Virus record (IMG/VR): IMGVR_UViG_3300044712_000506
Location: 1-45,509 of that record
DNA length: 45,509 nucleotides
DNA from: a virus
Strand: one strand, 5' to 3'
The notes beneath the pieces are model-generated. The model was not told where the DNA came from. It searched no databases and saw nothing but the letters and a program-made list of their open reading frames with translations. The position numbers and the translations under genes are program-made. Below are positions 21,865 to 30,487 of this stretch, in pieces. Numbering within the stretch: the first letter of the stretch is position 1; every line of letters starts with the position of its first letter.

Positions 21865-22120
21865 TTATTTTTATCCTCAGTTTAGTTTTGCCTGGTATGA
21901 TTCGGTGATAGACCATTTTTGGTACACTAAATGTGTTGTTTCTATTTATAAAGAATGGTAGTTCATTGTCAAACTGAAATTTCCAGCCTTCACCTTCGAG
22001 TACTTCGACTATTCGATCATTTCGATCTCGGTGCCAGACATATTCTTCGGACTCTGTAACGGAAGGGTCAAATTCTCTTATCCAACTTGTTTCACTTAAC
22101 TTTTCATCAATATAACACAT
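21851..22120 (-). CDS. Small cupin-like protein
   Basis: 89 residues, predicted beta-barrel. The string EYVWHRDRNDRIVEVLEGEG (about 26-45), then WKFQFDNELPF and VPKMVYHRIIPGKTKLRIKI, follows the cupin two-motif order. His30 and His74 are candidate metal ligands. Similar small cupins occur in T4-like phages without known substrates. It overlaps the start of the cargo-like gene 20965-21864 by 14 bases. Confidence 0.7.
   Translation of the reverse strand: MCYIDEKLSETSWIREFDPSVTESEEYVWHRDRNDRIVEVLEGEGWKFQFDNELPFFINRNNTFSVPKMVYHRIIPGKTKLRIKINEEL
21943..21950 (-). promoter_or_regulatory. Candidate late promoter octamer
   Basis: TATAAATA on the minus strand, inside gene 21851-22120 and about 80 bp upstream of ATG 21864. 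Exact match to the T4 late core, but coding sequence could explain it. Confidence 0.35.
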
Positions 22121-22124
22121 GTTT

Positions 22125-22667
22125 TTACCAGAAGAATGAGCCAGTGGAATCTGGACTTAATCCGAGTTGTTTACCATATCTTGGTGTTCGACATGCCCAA
22201 TAACCTGGTGTTGTTCTATCAGTTTTATCAGCACAATTGTGTCTTGCCGCAAAGTTCTTTCTTGCTTCTGGATCACTGATTTTCATTTTTAATCCAGTTG
22301 TATCGCCCCATTCTACCTTTTTGACATTACCTGTGTCTGGATCACGAACATATACGTAGAATTTTTTACTGCCGCCGCGTTTAGGTTTGTTTAACTCTGG
22401 TTCACTTTCTTCTGTGAACATTGGATAGTCTAGCGGAACATGAATACCTTCATATACATCCCATGTACCAATATCAGTTTCGAGCATTTCTTGTTCATCT
22501 TCATTAATAGGTGCATATTCACCTTGTTCATAAAGACCCTTGACTGCTTCGAGCAGTTTGAAATGCATTTCACTATAAGCTCTAAATACATTCTCATAGA
22601 TTGGAAGCTGATTTTCTATGTGATAGACTACAGCACGTTCGAGTGTATGTTCCGCTAGACTTTTCAT
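22125..22667 (-). CDS. DUF5872-type phage protein
   Basis: 180 residues in two parts. Residues 1-75 are helical and acidic (YENVFRAYSEMHFKLLEAVK, then DIGTWDVYEGIHVPLDYPMF). Residues about 98-175 contain KFYVYVRDPDTGNVKKVEWG and FAARHNCADKTDRTTPGYWA, then CRTPRYGKQLGL. That cysteine-containing C-terminal domain is one I associate with the phage family DUF5872, found in many T4-like phages. Its role is unknown, probably virion related given the neighbours. Confidence 0.78.
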   Translation of the reverse strand: MKSLAEHTLERAVVYHIENQLPIYENVFRAYSEMHFKLLEAVKGLYEQGEYAPINEDEQEMLETDIGTWDVYEGIHVPLDYPMFTEESEPELNKPKRGGSKKFYVYVRDPDTGNVKKVEWGDTTGLKMKISDPEARKNFAARHNCADKTDRTTPGYWACRTPRYGKQLGLSPDSTGSFFW

Positions 22668-22676
22668 TTTATATCC

Positions 22677-23984
22677 TTACTTCTTAGATCTTGGGCCAAT
22701 TTGCTTTTGCTTTAGATAAGCATTTACTCTTTGTGCTTGAGTCTGTGTTTTCTGTGCTGTTCCAAAGTTTGCTTTTAGGTTTGATGCAACATCTTTTGTA
22801 ATTGACTTTGCGGCGCCGTAAGAAATTCCAGCATGATCTGAAAGAGAGTCTACAGTCTTTGAACCGAAGTTCTTTGCCTTATGTAGATGATCTACTATCT
22901 TATCGTGCTTCGGATCGTCCTTTGCAACATAGTCGTGAACAGTATCAGAGATGTACTTACGATGGATTGGATCGTTGTAACCTTCTGTTACTTCTTCCTT
23001 ACCAGCAGCTTTATCACGGAACATCTTCTGTAGTGATGATTTGGCAATTCGTTCTACATTTCTAATCATTTCAGGATTTTTGACCACCTTTCTAAGATTT
23101 GCCTTGACCTCGGAAGGATTATCAGCTTTAATATACATGTCTGGAAGACCGTCAACAGTTACTTTGTAGTCTGCTTCTTCTTTTAATTTACGGTGAATAA
23201 AATGATCATATGAACGAGCTTCACCTGGTTTGGATTTTAATTTAGTATAACCTACTTGTAAACCATTTTTAATGTATGCATTTTTCTCTTTATCCCAAGT
23301 TGCACCAACTTTATCAGCAGCTTTTTCTAGTTGACCTGGGGTTGTTTTAATATACATTGCTTCATCAAGTTCAACTTCTTCTTTTAGTGCTGATGCAGCA
23401 CCTGAAATAAGATTATGAGCTGCTTTTGCATCCATGCCAATATTCTTTGCTATTATTTTATGCTTTCCGATCAATTCATTTGCAGTTGTGTCACCGTGTT
23501 TGGCAACTTCACTAGAAAGTTTCTTGACAAGTTCAGCATTACCGCCTGTATAATCGTTGGCACGCTTTGCAATATGACCTGCAATTTTGCTTGCTGTTAC
23601 TTTATCACCTTTTGGCCCATATGATACAAGTTTAGCAGGACCTGCTTTTCCAACTTCAGTTGCTTCACCGTACATAGAAGGATATTCAAAACCAACGTAC
23701 ATTGGCTCTTCTTCATCTTCCATATCCCATTCATCATCGTACTCATCATCATTATCTTCATCGGCACTTATTGATGTATACACAGATGCAAGTTCTTCTT
23801 TTGCCTTGACAATTGCACTAATCTGCCAGCGCTGAATCATAGCACCATTTTCTAGTCTTTCCAGAATATTATTTGCTGCGTAGCATGCAATTTTCAATTC
23901 GCTGATAGTCATGTCATCAGCTGGCATCATATCACCGCCACCTTCACTGAGTAGTTCTTCTCTTAGTTCCTTAAATCGTTTCAT
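22677..23984 (-). CDS. Multi-module predicted capsid-cargo protein (435 aa)
   Basis: The N-terminus MKRFKELREELLSEGGG is capsid-targeting-like. An acidic stretch around 80-95 follows, then a helical module, EEVELDEA (about 200-207), a basic ssDNA-binding-like module (YIKTTPGQLEKAADKVG), a KLKEEADYK linker, a further module and KEEVTEGYNDPIHRKYISDT near 325. It ends very basic (KQKQIGPRSKK). The modular plan is shared with 17750-18529, 20965-21864 and 25318-27996. I infer an internal head polyprotein. The order and number of modules are not typical of any named family I know. Confidence 0.7.
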   Translation of the reverse strand: MKRFKELREELLSEGGGDMMPADDMTISELKIACYAANNILERLENGAMIQRWQISAIVKAKEELASVYTSISADEDNDDEYDDEWDMEDEEEPMYVGFEYPSMYGEATEVGKAGPAKLVSYGPKGDKVTASKIAGHIAKRANDYTGGNAELVKKLSSEVAKHGDTTANELIGKHKIIAKNIGMDAKAAHNLISGAASALKEEVELDEAMYIKTTPGQLEKAADKVGATWDKEKNAYIKNGLQVGYTKLKSKPGEARSYDHFIHRKLKEEADYKVTVDGLPDMYIKADNPSEVKANLRKVVKNPEMIRNVERIAKSSLQKMFRDKAAGKEEVTEGYNDPIHRKYISDTVHDYVAKDDPKHDKIVDHLHKAKNFGSKTVDSLSDHAGISYGAAKSITKDVASNLKANFGTAQKTQTQAQRVNAYLKQKQIGPRSKK

Positions 23985-23985
23985 G

Positions 23986-24186
23986 TTATCCTCTATGTTT
24001 GAAATATTGTATTCTACGTTCTACTTTATTGAACCATTCTTTGGAAGGTTTTCCTTCACCTTGATAATACTGTAAAACTTTGGAAGGATCAGATTTGCTT
24101 ACAACAGCCCATTTTGTTTCACCTTCTGGTGTTTTAACTTGCTTTAGCATTTCATCTAATTCTAAAAATGATTTAAATGTAAGCAT
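23986..24186 (-). CDS. Small predicted capsid-cargo protein (66 aa)
   Basis: From ATG 24186 it encodes MLTFKSFLELDEMLKQVKTP, then KWAVVSKSDPSKVLQYYQGE and a basic end. The N-terminus is a capsid-targeting-like motif with LDE at positions 10-12, a good prohead protease site. The WAVVSKxDPSKVLxYY-x-GxxKPSxEW block is a common small phage module. The start lies one base after the stop of gene 24188-24910. Confidence 0.72.
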   Translation of the reverse strand: MLTFKSFLELDEMLKQVKTPEGETKWAVVSKSDPSKVLQYYQGEGKPSKEWFNKVERRIQYFKHRG

Positions 24187-24187
24187 A

Positions 24188-24910
24188 TTAATCTTCTTTA
24201 TAATATGGATTTTTAGGATCAGTGTCACCTGTCATATCGGGCCACCAATCTAGTTTAAATCTTTTTCCATCTGCAAACATTTTTTTCATTGCTTTAATAC
24301 GAGTTTCATATTCAGTTTTAGATGGTTTAATATTACCTTCAACAACATCAATTACATACTGTATAGTAACTGCATTAGCACTTAAACTGGCACAACGAGC
24401 ACCTACTTCACCTTTTAGATGATCAATTAAAATACTTTCACTGCTTTTTGCTAAATCATCGGATAAATCATGAGGTACCTTTAAATCAACATAAGAGTAA
24501 ACATAGTCATAATGTGGAGCTGGAGAAGAGTGTAAAATAAATTCATCCAAGACTTCAATTCGTTTAAATCCGTCTTGATTATGCCAAATAGCTCTCTTAG
24601 TTGTTAATTCATCTGGTTCACCAAAGAATTTTTGTAGATGTTTGACATAATTAGCTGGTTCAGTATTTTCCCACTTATCTAAAATATTAGAACTTTCGGC
24701 TAATTTACCTCTTTTACCATATGCACCACCTGCATACCATTCGCACCAACCATTTGGTGAAATAATGCCTGCAACTGCACTACACTTATTAGGATCTCTC
24801 CACATAGTGCAATTAATACATTTGTTTCCGTTTTTAGGAGAATCTTGATAACCAGCTTCTTCCTTAGAAGCCTTCTTTGATTCTTCAAGATACTTTTTAA
24901 ATTTGATCAT
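24188..24910 (-). CDS. Predicted capsid-cargo protein with HiPIP-type iron-sulfur signature
   Basis: 240 residues. Capsid-targeting-like N-terminus MIKFKKYLEES. Residues 20-60 contain Cys31, Cys34, Cys43 and Cys56. The segment from Cys43 to Tyr59 matches the HiPIP signature C-x(6,9)-[LIVM]-x(3)-G-[YW]-C-x(2)-[FYW]. The remaining 170 residues (KHLQKFFGEPDELTTKRAIW, later KRFKLDWWPDMTGDTDPKNP) form a domain I do not recognise. A 4Fe-4S or zinc site in a cargo protein would be unusual. The start overlaps the next gene by 4 bases. Confidence 0.75.
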   Translation of the reverse strand: MIKFKKYLEESKKASKEEAGYQDSPKNGNKCINCTMWRDPNKCSAVAGIISPNGWCEWYAGGAYGKRGKLAESSNILDKWENTEPANYVKHLQKFFGEPDELTTKRAIWHNQDGFKRIEVLDEFILHSSPAPHYDYVYSYVDLKVPHDLSDDLAKSSESILIDHLKGEVGARCASLSANAVTIQYVIDVVEGNIKPSKTEYETRIKAMKKMFADGKRFKLDWWPDMTGDTDPKNPYYKED

Positions 24911-25317
24911 ACCTTCAACACTGGATTAGGAGTTGAGAAATTCTTTTTGCGCATGATTGTTTTTGCAATAACAACAAGTTCATCCTTGTCTCTGTCATAT
25001 TCAACTGCGATTGGCATATTTAGGTCAGTTTGAAGATCCTTAATAACGGCTTCTGCATCAACAAACTTGTTTAATGACTTTTCACCGTGTTGATACTTCT
25101 TATAGATTTTCTGGATCATACCAGCTAGCTCTTTCATGTCAATACATGGATCATTGCGCTCGTGTGACATACGTTCACGAAAATGCTTTGTAAACTCGAA
25201 GTCAATTCCGAATTTGTCAAACATTTTGTCTACAAACTGCTCAAATGCTTTCATGTGAGCAGCTGTTAATATCGGGCATGTTTCAGCTTCTAGTACGAAC
25301 TGTTTAAAACGTAACAT
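24907..25317 (-). CDS. Predicted capsid-cargo protein (136 aa)
   Basis: N-terminus MLRFKQFVLEAE is capsid-targeting-like. A helical region leads to FTKHFRERMSHERNDPCIDM and a beta C-terminus (MPIAVEYDRDKDELVVIAKT). The HFxxRxxxERN...I-x-x-EL layout recalls small RelE/BrnT-like or DUF4258-like domains that end in a beta-sheet with conserved His and Arg, which would suggest an RNA target. That is only a resemblance. Confidence 0.7.
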   Translation of the reverse strand: MLRFKQFVLEAETCPILTAAHMKAFEQFVDKMFDKFGIDFEFTKHFRERMSHERNDPCIDMKELAGMIQKIYKKYQHGEKSLNKFVDAEAVIKDLQTDLNMPIAVEYDRDKDELVVIAKTIMRKKNFSTPNPVLKV

Positions 25318-27996
25318 TTATTCTCCGTCTCCGTCTCCGCCATCTGAACTGCTACTTTTACCAGCAGGAAATGATTTTATTTTGCCGTTTGCCATTCTAA
25401 CAGGAACATTGGGAACATCAACCATTTTTCCTTCAAATCCTCTTGCTTTACCTTCGAGAAATGTTTCAAATTTCTCATCTACACTTTCAAAAGCAACACC
25501 TGGCTTAGTGTGTTTTGCTTCTTTCTCGTATTTTTTCTTCATCTTGGAAGTTGCTTCACCTGGTGTCTTTGTTTGATCGAATGAAGGGTCCGCAACAAGT
25601 TCACCGTCACCAACAACCTTTCTATCCTCTGCATCAACATCACCGTCCAGATCTACATCTCTACTCTTAAGGGCATGTTGTATCATCTGCTTTAGATTAA
25701 GACCAATACCAAGATGATGTTTATTGTGCTTTGAAACGTTTACAGCTATATCTGGTGTGGCTGGTTCGACAAAATCAGGAACGGTTGTTTTAGCATGCTT
25801 AAGTGGAGGAACCATTTTAATTTCATCCAATTTTTCACCTGGTGTGTCACTCTTTAGTATTTTAACAAGACTATCAGTTCCATATTCTCTATTAGATGGC
25901 TTTGATTTATCAATGTTTATCTTGAATGATTCCCATGCGTCAACATTATTGTATGCTTTCTCAAAACTTTTTGAGTTTTTAATTCGATTATAAAGTTTTA
26001 CTAAATCTGATGCAGTCAATGCCATATCGTGAGACTTGACAATTTTTGCTGCATGATACATGTGATCATCAGAGTCAACAGTTTTAGCAACAGCAGAAAA
26101 ATCTTTAAGTGCTTTGGCTATTTCTTTATGTCTACGTTCACGTTCAATAATTTTGTTAATAATATCAGATGATTCTGTATTTAATACACGACGCTTGGCA
26201 TCAACCTTACGAGCATTATCTAGCATATTTTTATGTTTTTGTGCATCTGCTTCTTTCTCGCGAGCAATAGAATCACGAGCCATATCCATGGCATTGCCTT
26301 CTTTGACACAATTTGGAACTTCTTTACCATTTTTGGTTTTCATTCCAATCTGTCTATAACCATCCCAACATGGATCATCGACAGATTCATTTTTCTTGCC
26401 TTTGTGTTTTGCCCATAGATCAGCATCGGTTGTTTGACGAGTTCTTCCACCAGTAGCAAATGAGTTAACTCTTGCAAAACCCCACTGTGATGGAGTTGTA
26501 CCTGGTCTATGACCTGTTCTCCAAGCAGCAACACCGCGATCATATACTTGCTTTAGAATACCATATGAAATTCCAGTTTGTTCAGCCTTTTTCTTAAGAC
26601 CAACTTCTGGACTTTCAAAGATCATTTCAATTGATTCTACAAGATCATTCAACTCTTCAAAATATGACTCAGTTGACTCGTAGATATTGACCTTTGGTTT
26701 GTACATCTTGAAACGCATATCGTGCTTGACTTTACCTTCTTTAGTAAAGATCTTGTGGAAGCGCTTTGTGTATACAGAAGGTTTTGTCTTTGCTCTTGCG
26801 TCACCTGGTGCTGGTTTGTAAGCAGCAGGATTATTATCATCCATAGCAGCACCTTTATTGAAATGTGCTTGTCTCTTTGCTATCGTTGACTTTGAGAGTC
26901 CGACATGATAGTCTTTATTTAGTTTGTCGGACTCCTGCATAAAATTTTCAAGGAACATCTCAAATTGATCATCGACACTTTCATTTTTAGCTGCATTCAA
27001 TGCTGCAATACGTTCGATTTCAGCTTTCTTTACAACAGGAAGTTGTCTTTGAGCAATTCTATTGATTACTTCCTGTGGTATTCTAGATAGTCTTTGGTCA
27101 ATTGCAAGCTTTTCAGCAGGTGACATTTCACCATATGACTTTGACTTTGTAAGTCTTGCTCTCAAAAGTGCCAATGCTTTCTTACGAGCTCTATCCTTTA
27201 ATTTTTCAGGTGATGCACGGCGCTTTTGTGCTCTCTTTCGTGCAGCTTCAATTTTACCATGATAGCGCTTCATAACCATAGAGCGCTTTAATCTTTGCAT
27301 AAAATCGAGTGGATTTATCTTTTCTTGTAGATCAGTTTCCTCGAAGTCTTCCATTAGTTTCATTCCTCTTAAAACAGTTTCATATACTTCTTTAGCATGT
27401 GCTTTTAGTTTAGAAGGAAGACCCTTCTTGAATGTTTCAAAATCACCTGCAACTGCGAGTGATCTTAATTTTGATGCAGACATTCCAGAAACATCATCAG
27501 CATCTGGATCTCTTTCACCTGCGGATACAACTTCTATAGTTTTAAACTCAAATTCTTTACCATTATACTTGTCAAGTAGTGTCTGAAACTCTGGTACTCG
27601 GTCGGAACCAACTACAACAATAAGTGTGTCATATTTACCGGAAAGTTCTTTAGCAACTTCAATAAGAGTTCTTGCAGATGTTTTCTTGACAATCGGTCCA
27701 AACGCGGTGTGAAGAAAATCTATCTTTTGATCATATGTCAATGGATTTTTCTTCTTGTCATATGTATGTGAAGTAAAGACCATTGGTTCTGCTTTACGTG
27801 CAGCTGCAACATCTTTAATCTTATTTACGAGTTTTTCATGTCCAATTGTTGGAGGGGAAAATCTACCAAATGTCAAGACAACAGATTTGTCTTTTGCTTC
27901 AGACATTGTTCTATCTGACATTGTTGGTTCTGTTTCTATATACTTCTTTGGATCAAAACCTTTTGGATTGATCTTCGATTTCTTTTTATCTTCCAT
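25318..27996 (-). CDS. 892-residue mosaic protein: nucleotidyltransferase domain plus phage modules
   Basis: Residues about 36-215 form a cytidylyltransferase/NMNAT-like domain, with TIGHEKL (50-56) and SGMSASKLR (170-178) as the nucleotide-binding motifs. LQE at 223-225 follows, then a very basic region (235-330). ESVDDQFEMFLE (339-350), ESVDD (538-542) and ESVDEKFETFLE (about 837-848) are repeated linkers. Between them lie a DUF5824-like module (about 465-530, GISYGILKQVYDRGVAAWRT), a CWDGYRQIGMKTKNGKEVPN module (543-562) and an EF-hand-like loop DVDLDGDVDAED (about 780-791). Late promoter upstream. Probably a virion polyprotein. The transferase substrate is unknown. Confidence 0.82.
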   Translation of the reverse strand: MEDKKKSKINPKGFDPKKYIETEPTMSDRTMSEAKDKSVVLTFGRFSPPTIGHEKLVNKIKDVAAARKAEPMVFTSHTYDKKKNPLTYDQKIDFLHTAFGPIVKKTSARTLIEVAKELSGKYDTLIVVVGSDRVPEFQTLLDKYNGKEFEFKTIEVVSAGERDPDADDVSGMSASKLRSLAVAGDFETFKKGLPSKLKAHAKEVYETVLRGMKLMEDFEETDLQEKINPLDFMQRLKRSMVMKRYHGKIEAARKRAQKRRASPEKLKDRARKKALALLRARLTKSKSYGEMSPAEKLAIDQRLSRIPQEVINRIAQRQLPVVKKAEIERIAALNAAKNESVDDQFEMFLENFMQESDKLNKDYHVGLSKSTIAKRQAHFNKGAAMDDNNPAAYKPAPGDARAKTKPSVYTKRFHKIFTKEGKVKHDMRFKMYKPKVNIYESTESYFEELNDLVESIEMIFESPEVGLKKKAEQTGISYGILKQVYDRGVAAWRTGHRPGTTPSQWGFARVNSFATGGRTRQTTDADLWAKHKGKKNESVDDPCWDGYRQIGMKTKNGKEVPNCVKEGNAMDMARDSIAREKEADAQKHKNMLDNARKVDAKRRVLNTESSDIINKIIERERRHKEIAKALKDFSAVAKTVDSDDHMYHAAKIVKSHDMALTASDLVKLYNRIKNSKSFEKAYNNVDAWESFKINIDKSKPSNREYGTDSLVKILKSDTPGEKLDEIKMVPPLKHAKTTVPDFVEPATPDIAVNVSKHNKHHLGIGLNLKQMIQHALKSRDVDLDGDVDAEDRKVVGDGELVADPSFDQTKTPGEATSKMKKKYEKEAKHTKPGVAFESVDEKFETFLEGKARGFEGKMVDVPNVPVRMANGKIKSFPAGKSSSSDGGDGDGE

Positions 27997-28026
27997 TTGA
28001 AAACTCTACTAAAGTGGCATTTGCAA

Positions 28027-28034
28027 TATTTATA
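28027..28034 (-). promoter_or_regulatory. T4-type late promoter for the 892-residue gene
   Basis: TATAAATA on the minus strand in the 44-bp gap between the glycan operon and gene 25318-27996, with a predicted leader of about 25 bases. Good position for a late promoter and consistent with a virion protein. Confidence 0.7.
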
Positions 28035-28040
28035 AAAAAG

Positions 28041-28595
28041 TTAGTTCTTCAAGTTAAAAACACCAGTATCAAAATATGTTTTATAACAGTATTGTTTTTC
28101 TTTGCTATAGTCGTGATCAACATCTGCAAAACTTTTGTGTTTGATATAAAATGTTGGTGTTTCTTTCCAATCAAACCCGTAAACATCTACTGACTTTGGA
28201 TTAAATTTTGTCATATAATGCAATATTCTAAAGCCAGTTGTGACCTTTTTAGGTGTAAATAGATCCTTTATTTCATTTATTGCATCTTGACTAATACTAG
28301 AATCAAATTTAGTATTTGGTAAAGCATAATTCATCTGTAATCTTTTATAGGTCTGTGGTATTTTACTTTTCATAGAATTGTCAAATACTTCCAGCGATTT
28401 ATAAAGATTAAAACACCATATGTCAACTTTTATTCCATGAGTTTCAATATTAGTTCTTTGTGAACAAACTTCTATACCTTTATTGATCCTAATAACTACA
28501 TCATGTGAGTCAATTTCAGATCCATATGATTTATTAAAAAGAGACTTTGCATTTCCTATAATAGCAACTGTTTTATTATCAAACCATTCATTCAT
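28041..28595 (-). CDS. GT29-like (sialyltransferase-type) glycosyltransferase, copy 2
   Basis: 184 residues. N-terminal sialyl-motif-like VAIIGNAKSLFNKSYGSEID followed by SHDVVIRINKG (10-40), then TTGFRILHYM and VYGFDWKETPTF (about 138-149), and His/Glu near the end (VDHDYSKEKQY). Small bacterial GT29-like proteins have this core. It is a tandem paralogue of 28592-29152: both keep YGFDWKETPTF and share a 33-base identical stretch. Last gene of the glycan operon. Confidence 0.78.
   Translation of the reverse strand: MNEWFDNKTVAIIGNAKSLFNKSYGSEIDSHDVVIRINKGIEVCSQRTNIETHGIKVDIWCFNLYKSLEVFDNSMKSKIPQTYKRLQMNYALPNTKFDSSISQDAINEIKDLFTPKKVTTGFRILHYMTKFNPKSVDVYGFDWKETPTFYIKHKSFADVDHDYSKEKQYCYKTYFDTGVFNLKN
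28149..28181. repeat. 33-base identical repeat, copy in GT29-like gene 2
   Basis: Identical to 28703-28735. It covers the codons of GFDWKETPTF in the two tandem paralogues. DNA identity, not only protein identity, points to recent duplication or gene conversion. Confidence 0.8.
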
Positions 28596-29152
28596 GATCT
28601 TAATCTCACGTTAGGTAATGTCAATATTTCTGATGCAACATATGCCTTTTCGGTCACAAAATCATGTGGACACACTCTATCTCTTACTCTTTTGGGATCG
28701 GTAAATGTTGGTGTTTCTTTCCAATCAAACCCGTATATATCTAATGATTTAGGATTACAATACATAATCCAATCAATAGCAATAAGACCCGTTGTCGGAT
28801 TATTATGAGTACCTGCTTTTCTACGAAGTCTTTCATAATTTGGTATCATAGGATATACAAAATCTGCATATTTTGTGTTTGCATCAAATCTTGCCTGGTG
28901 TCCAGCGTGCATCTTTTTTACATTTGGCCATTTTGGGAAATGATTTCGATATTCACTGGTATTCCAAAAGATCCAAACATCGGTTCTTCTTCCGTGACTC
29001 TTTTCTGCATCCATATTACTATATAACATTGCAGCCTTATTTAGTCTCACAACAACATCATGCGAGTCAATTTCAGATCCGTAATCTTTGTCAAAAAGAG
29101 ACATAGCATTGCCTATTAATGCAACACTTTTATTTTCAAACCACTCTTTCAT
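28592..29152 (-). CDS. GT29-like (sialyltransferase-type) glycosyltransferase, copy 1
   Basis: 186 residues with VALIGNAMSLFDKDYGSEID and SHDVVVRLNKA at the N-terminus, then NNPTTGLIAIDWIM and IYGFDWKETPTF, and a C-terminal CPHDFVTEKAYV (conserved His and Glu). Tandem duplicate of the next gene, with diverged middle parts, so acceptor specificity probably differs. Donor could be CMP-sialic acid or another nucleotide sugar. No CMP-sialate synthesis gene is visible in the window. Confidence 0.78.
   Translation of the reverse strand: MKEWFENKSVALIGNAMSLFDKDYGSEIDSHDVVVRLNKAAMLYSNMDAEKSHGRRTDVWIFWNTSEYRNHFPKWPNVKKMHAGHQARFDANTKYADFVYPMIPNYERLRRKAGTHNNPTTGLIAIDWIMYCNPKSLDIYGFDWKETPTFTDPKRVRDRVCPHDFVTEKAYVASEILTLPNVRLRS
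28703..28735. repeat. 33-base identical repeat, copy in GT29-like gene 1
   Basis: Identical to 28149-28181 in the neighbouring paralogue, while flanking codons differ. Confidence 0.8.
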
Positions 29153-29790
29153 ATTATCTCAAAACCTTCTTTGTAATTGTGTTTTGCGACACAACCTGTT
29201 AGTTTTTGTACTGTACTAAATGAGTCATGGACTTCCACGGGCCATGGATAAAATTCTTCAATCCACGAAAAATTCCGTCTATCTATAAAAACATCCGTAG
29301 GTATTGCTTTCAACCTTGATCTATTTATTAGATCTGTAGCTGCTTTGGGATTTATCATATATGCATGAGCACCAGGTAAATAGTCTTTTGAAGTTAATGG
29401 ACTGATACCATTAGCAGGAACTCTGAATTTTCCATATGAAGGTTTACCAAGTGATAAGACACCCTTGAAGTTTAAATTCATATCTATTTTATCTATAATT
29501 ACGGCATCGTGTTCTAAAATGAATAAGTTCTCATTTGTTTCAACGCACTTTTTCCAAAGACTATAATGTGATAGAAAACAAGCAATTGCATTTTCTTTTC
29601 TAGAAAATCGTTCATCAAAACCACTTATATTAATATCATATTTTTTGGCTAATTTAAATACACCATCCTTCGGCGTAATAGCAGGAAAAATCTCAATATC
29701 TATTCCGAATTGCTTTCCGCTTTCAATACAGCGCTTTGCAATTTCTACTGATTTTGGTAGTGTTGTGATTGTAATTACATATGTTTTCAT
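29149..29790 (-). CDS. GT25-family (LPS) glycosyltransferase
   Basis: 213 residues. The GT25 pattern is visible: VITITTLPKSVEIAKRCIES near the start, then ENAIACFLSHYSLWKKCVET (about 66-85), NLFILEHDAVII (about 88-99, EHDA in place of the DxD) and PGAHAYMINPKAATDLI. These enzymes add galactose-type residues to LPS cores. It overlaps both neighbours by 4 bases. Confidence 0.85.
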   Translation of the reverse strand: MKTYVITITTLPKSVEIAKRCIESGKQFGIDIEIFPAITPKDGVFKLAKKYDINISGFDERFSRKENAIACFLSHYSLWKKCVETNENLFILEHDAVIIDKIDMNLNFKGVLSLGKPSYGKFRVPANGISPLTSKDYLPGAHAYMINPKAATDLINRSRLKAIPTDVFIDRRNFSWIEEFYPWPVEVHDSFSTVQKLTGCVAKHNYKEGFEII

Positions 29791-30479
29791 AATGATGTCG
29801 TTGATTGTAAACCTTGAACTTTAGTATAATATTTTTTAGTAACACCTAATTTTGGAATTAATTGCCGACACATAATAGCATCATTAGGCCAAAGACCATG
29901 TTTATCTACTAATTCCAATAATTTTTTGGCTCCATTTGGTTTAAGTATATATGCAGAATTACCTGCCAATCCTTGTGGTATTTTATCATCGTCTATAATC
30001 GGTACTAATTGAAATGGTAGTTCCGATTCTTGTATTTTAGAATGAAATAAATTTGCCCTCCTTGTGGCACCAATTGGATTGTTAATGCCAATTATATTAG
30101 CATTTGTATCATTTGGATCAAAATCTAATTTTTCTATAAACATCGCATCATGTTCTAGAATTAACATAGTTGTGTCATTAAATGCACTTTCACTCCAGAG
30201 GCAATAATGACTTGCAGCACAAGCTATTCTAGCTTTTGGATTTGCCGTAGTATAAGCACTCTTAAGTAATTCAGTATCTTTATCATACTCAGAACCTTTC
30301 CATGGATAATTCCATCTAATGTTGGCATTAAGCATAAAATTATCCACAGTTTCAGGTGTGATTGCATTCCATTTTAGAATATCAAAATCATTACCGACTT
30401 GTTTTGATGTTTCTACAAGCCTATTATAACCTTGTTCTGATATTTTATTACCTTTAACTACTATACAAACCGCTTTCAT
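29787..30479 (-). CDS. GT25-like glycosyltransferase
   Basis: 230 residues. It follows the same order as its neighbour: ARIACAASHYCLWSESAFND (about 83-102), TTMLILEHDAMFIEKLDFDP (103-122) and GLAGNSAYILKPNGAKKLLE (around 165-190). It is a diverged paralogue of gene 29149-29790, so the operon contains two successive GT25 enzymes that probably add different residues. Confidence 0.82.
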   Translation of the reverse strand: MKAVCIVVKGNKISEQGYNRLVETSKQVGNDFDILKWNAITPETVDNFMLNANIRWNYPWKGSEYDKDTELLKSAYTTANPKARIACAASHYCLWSESAFNDTTMLILEHDAMFIEKLDFDPNDTNANIIGINNPIGATRRANLFHSKIQESELPFQLVPIIDDDKIPQGLAGNSAYILKPNGAKKLLELVDKHGLWPNDAIMCRQLIPKLGVTKKYYTKVQGLQSTTSL

Positions 30480-30487
30480 ATATCACC

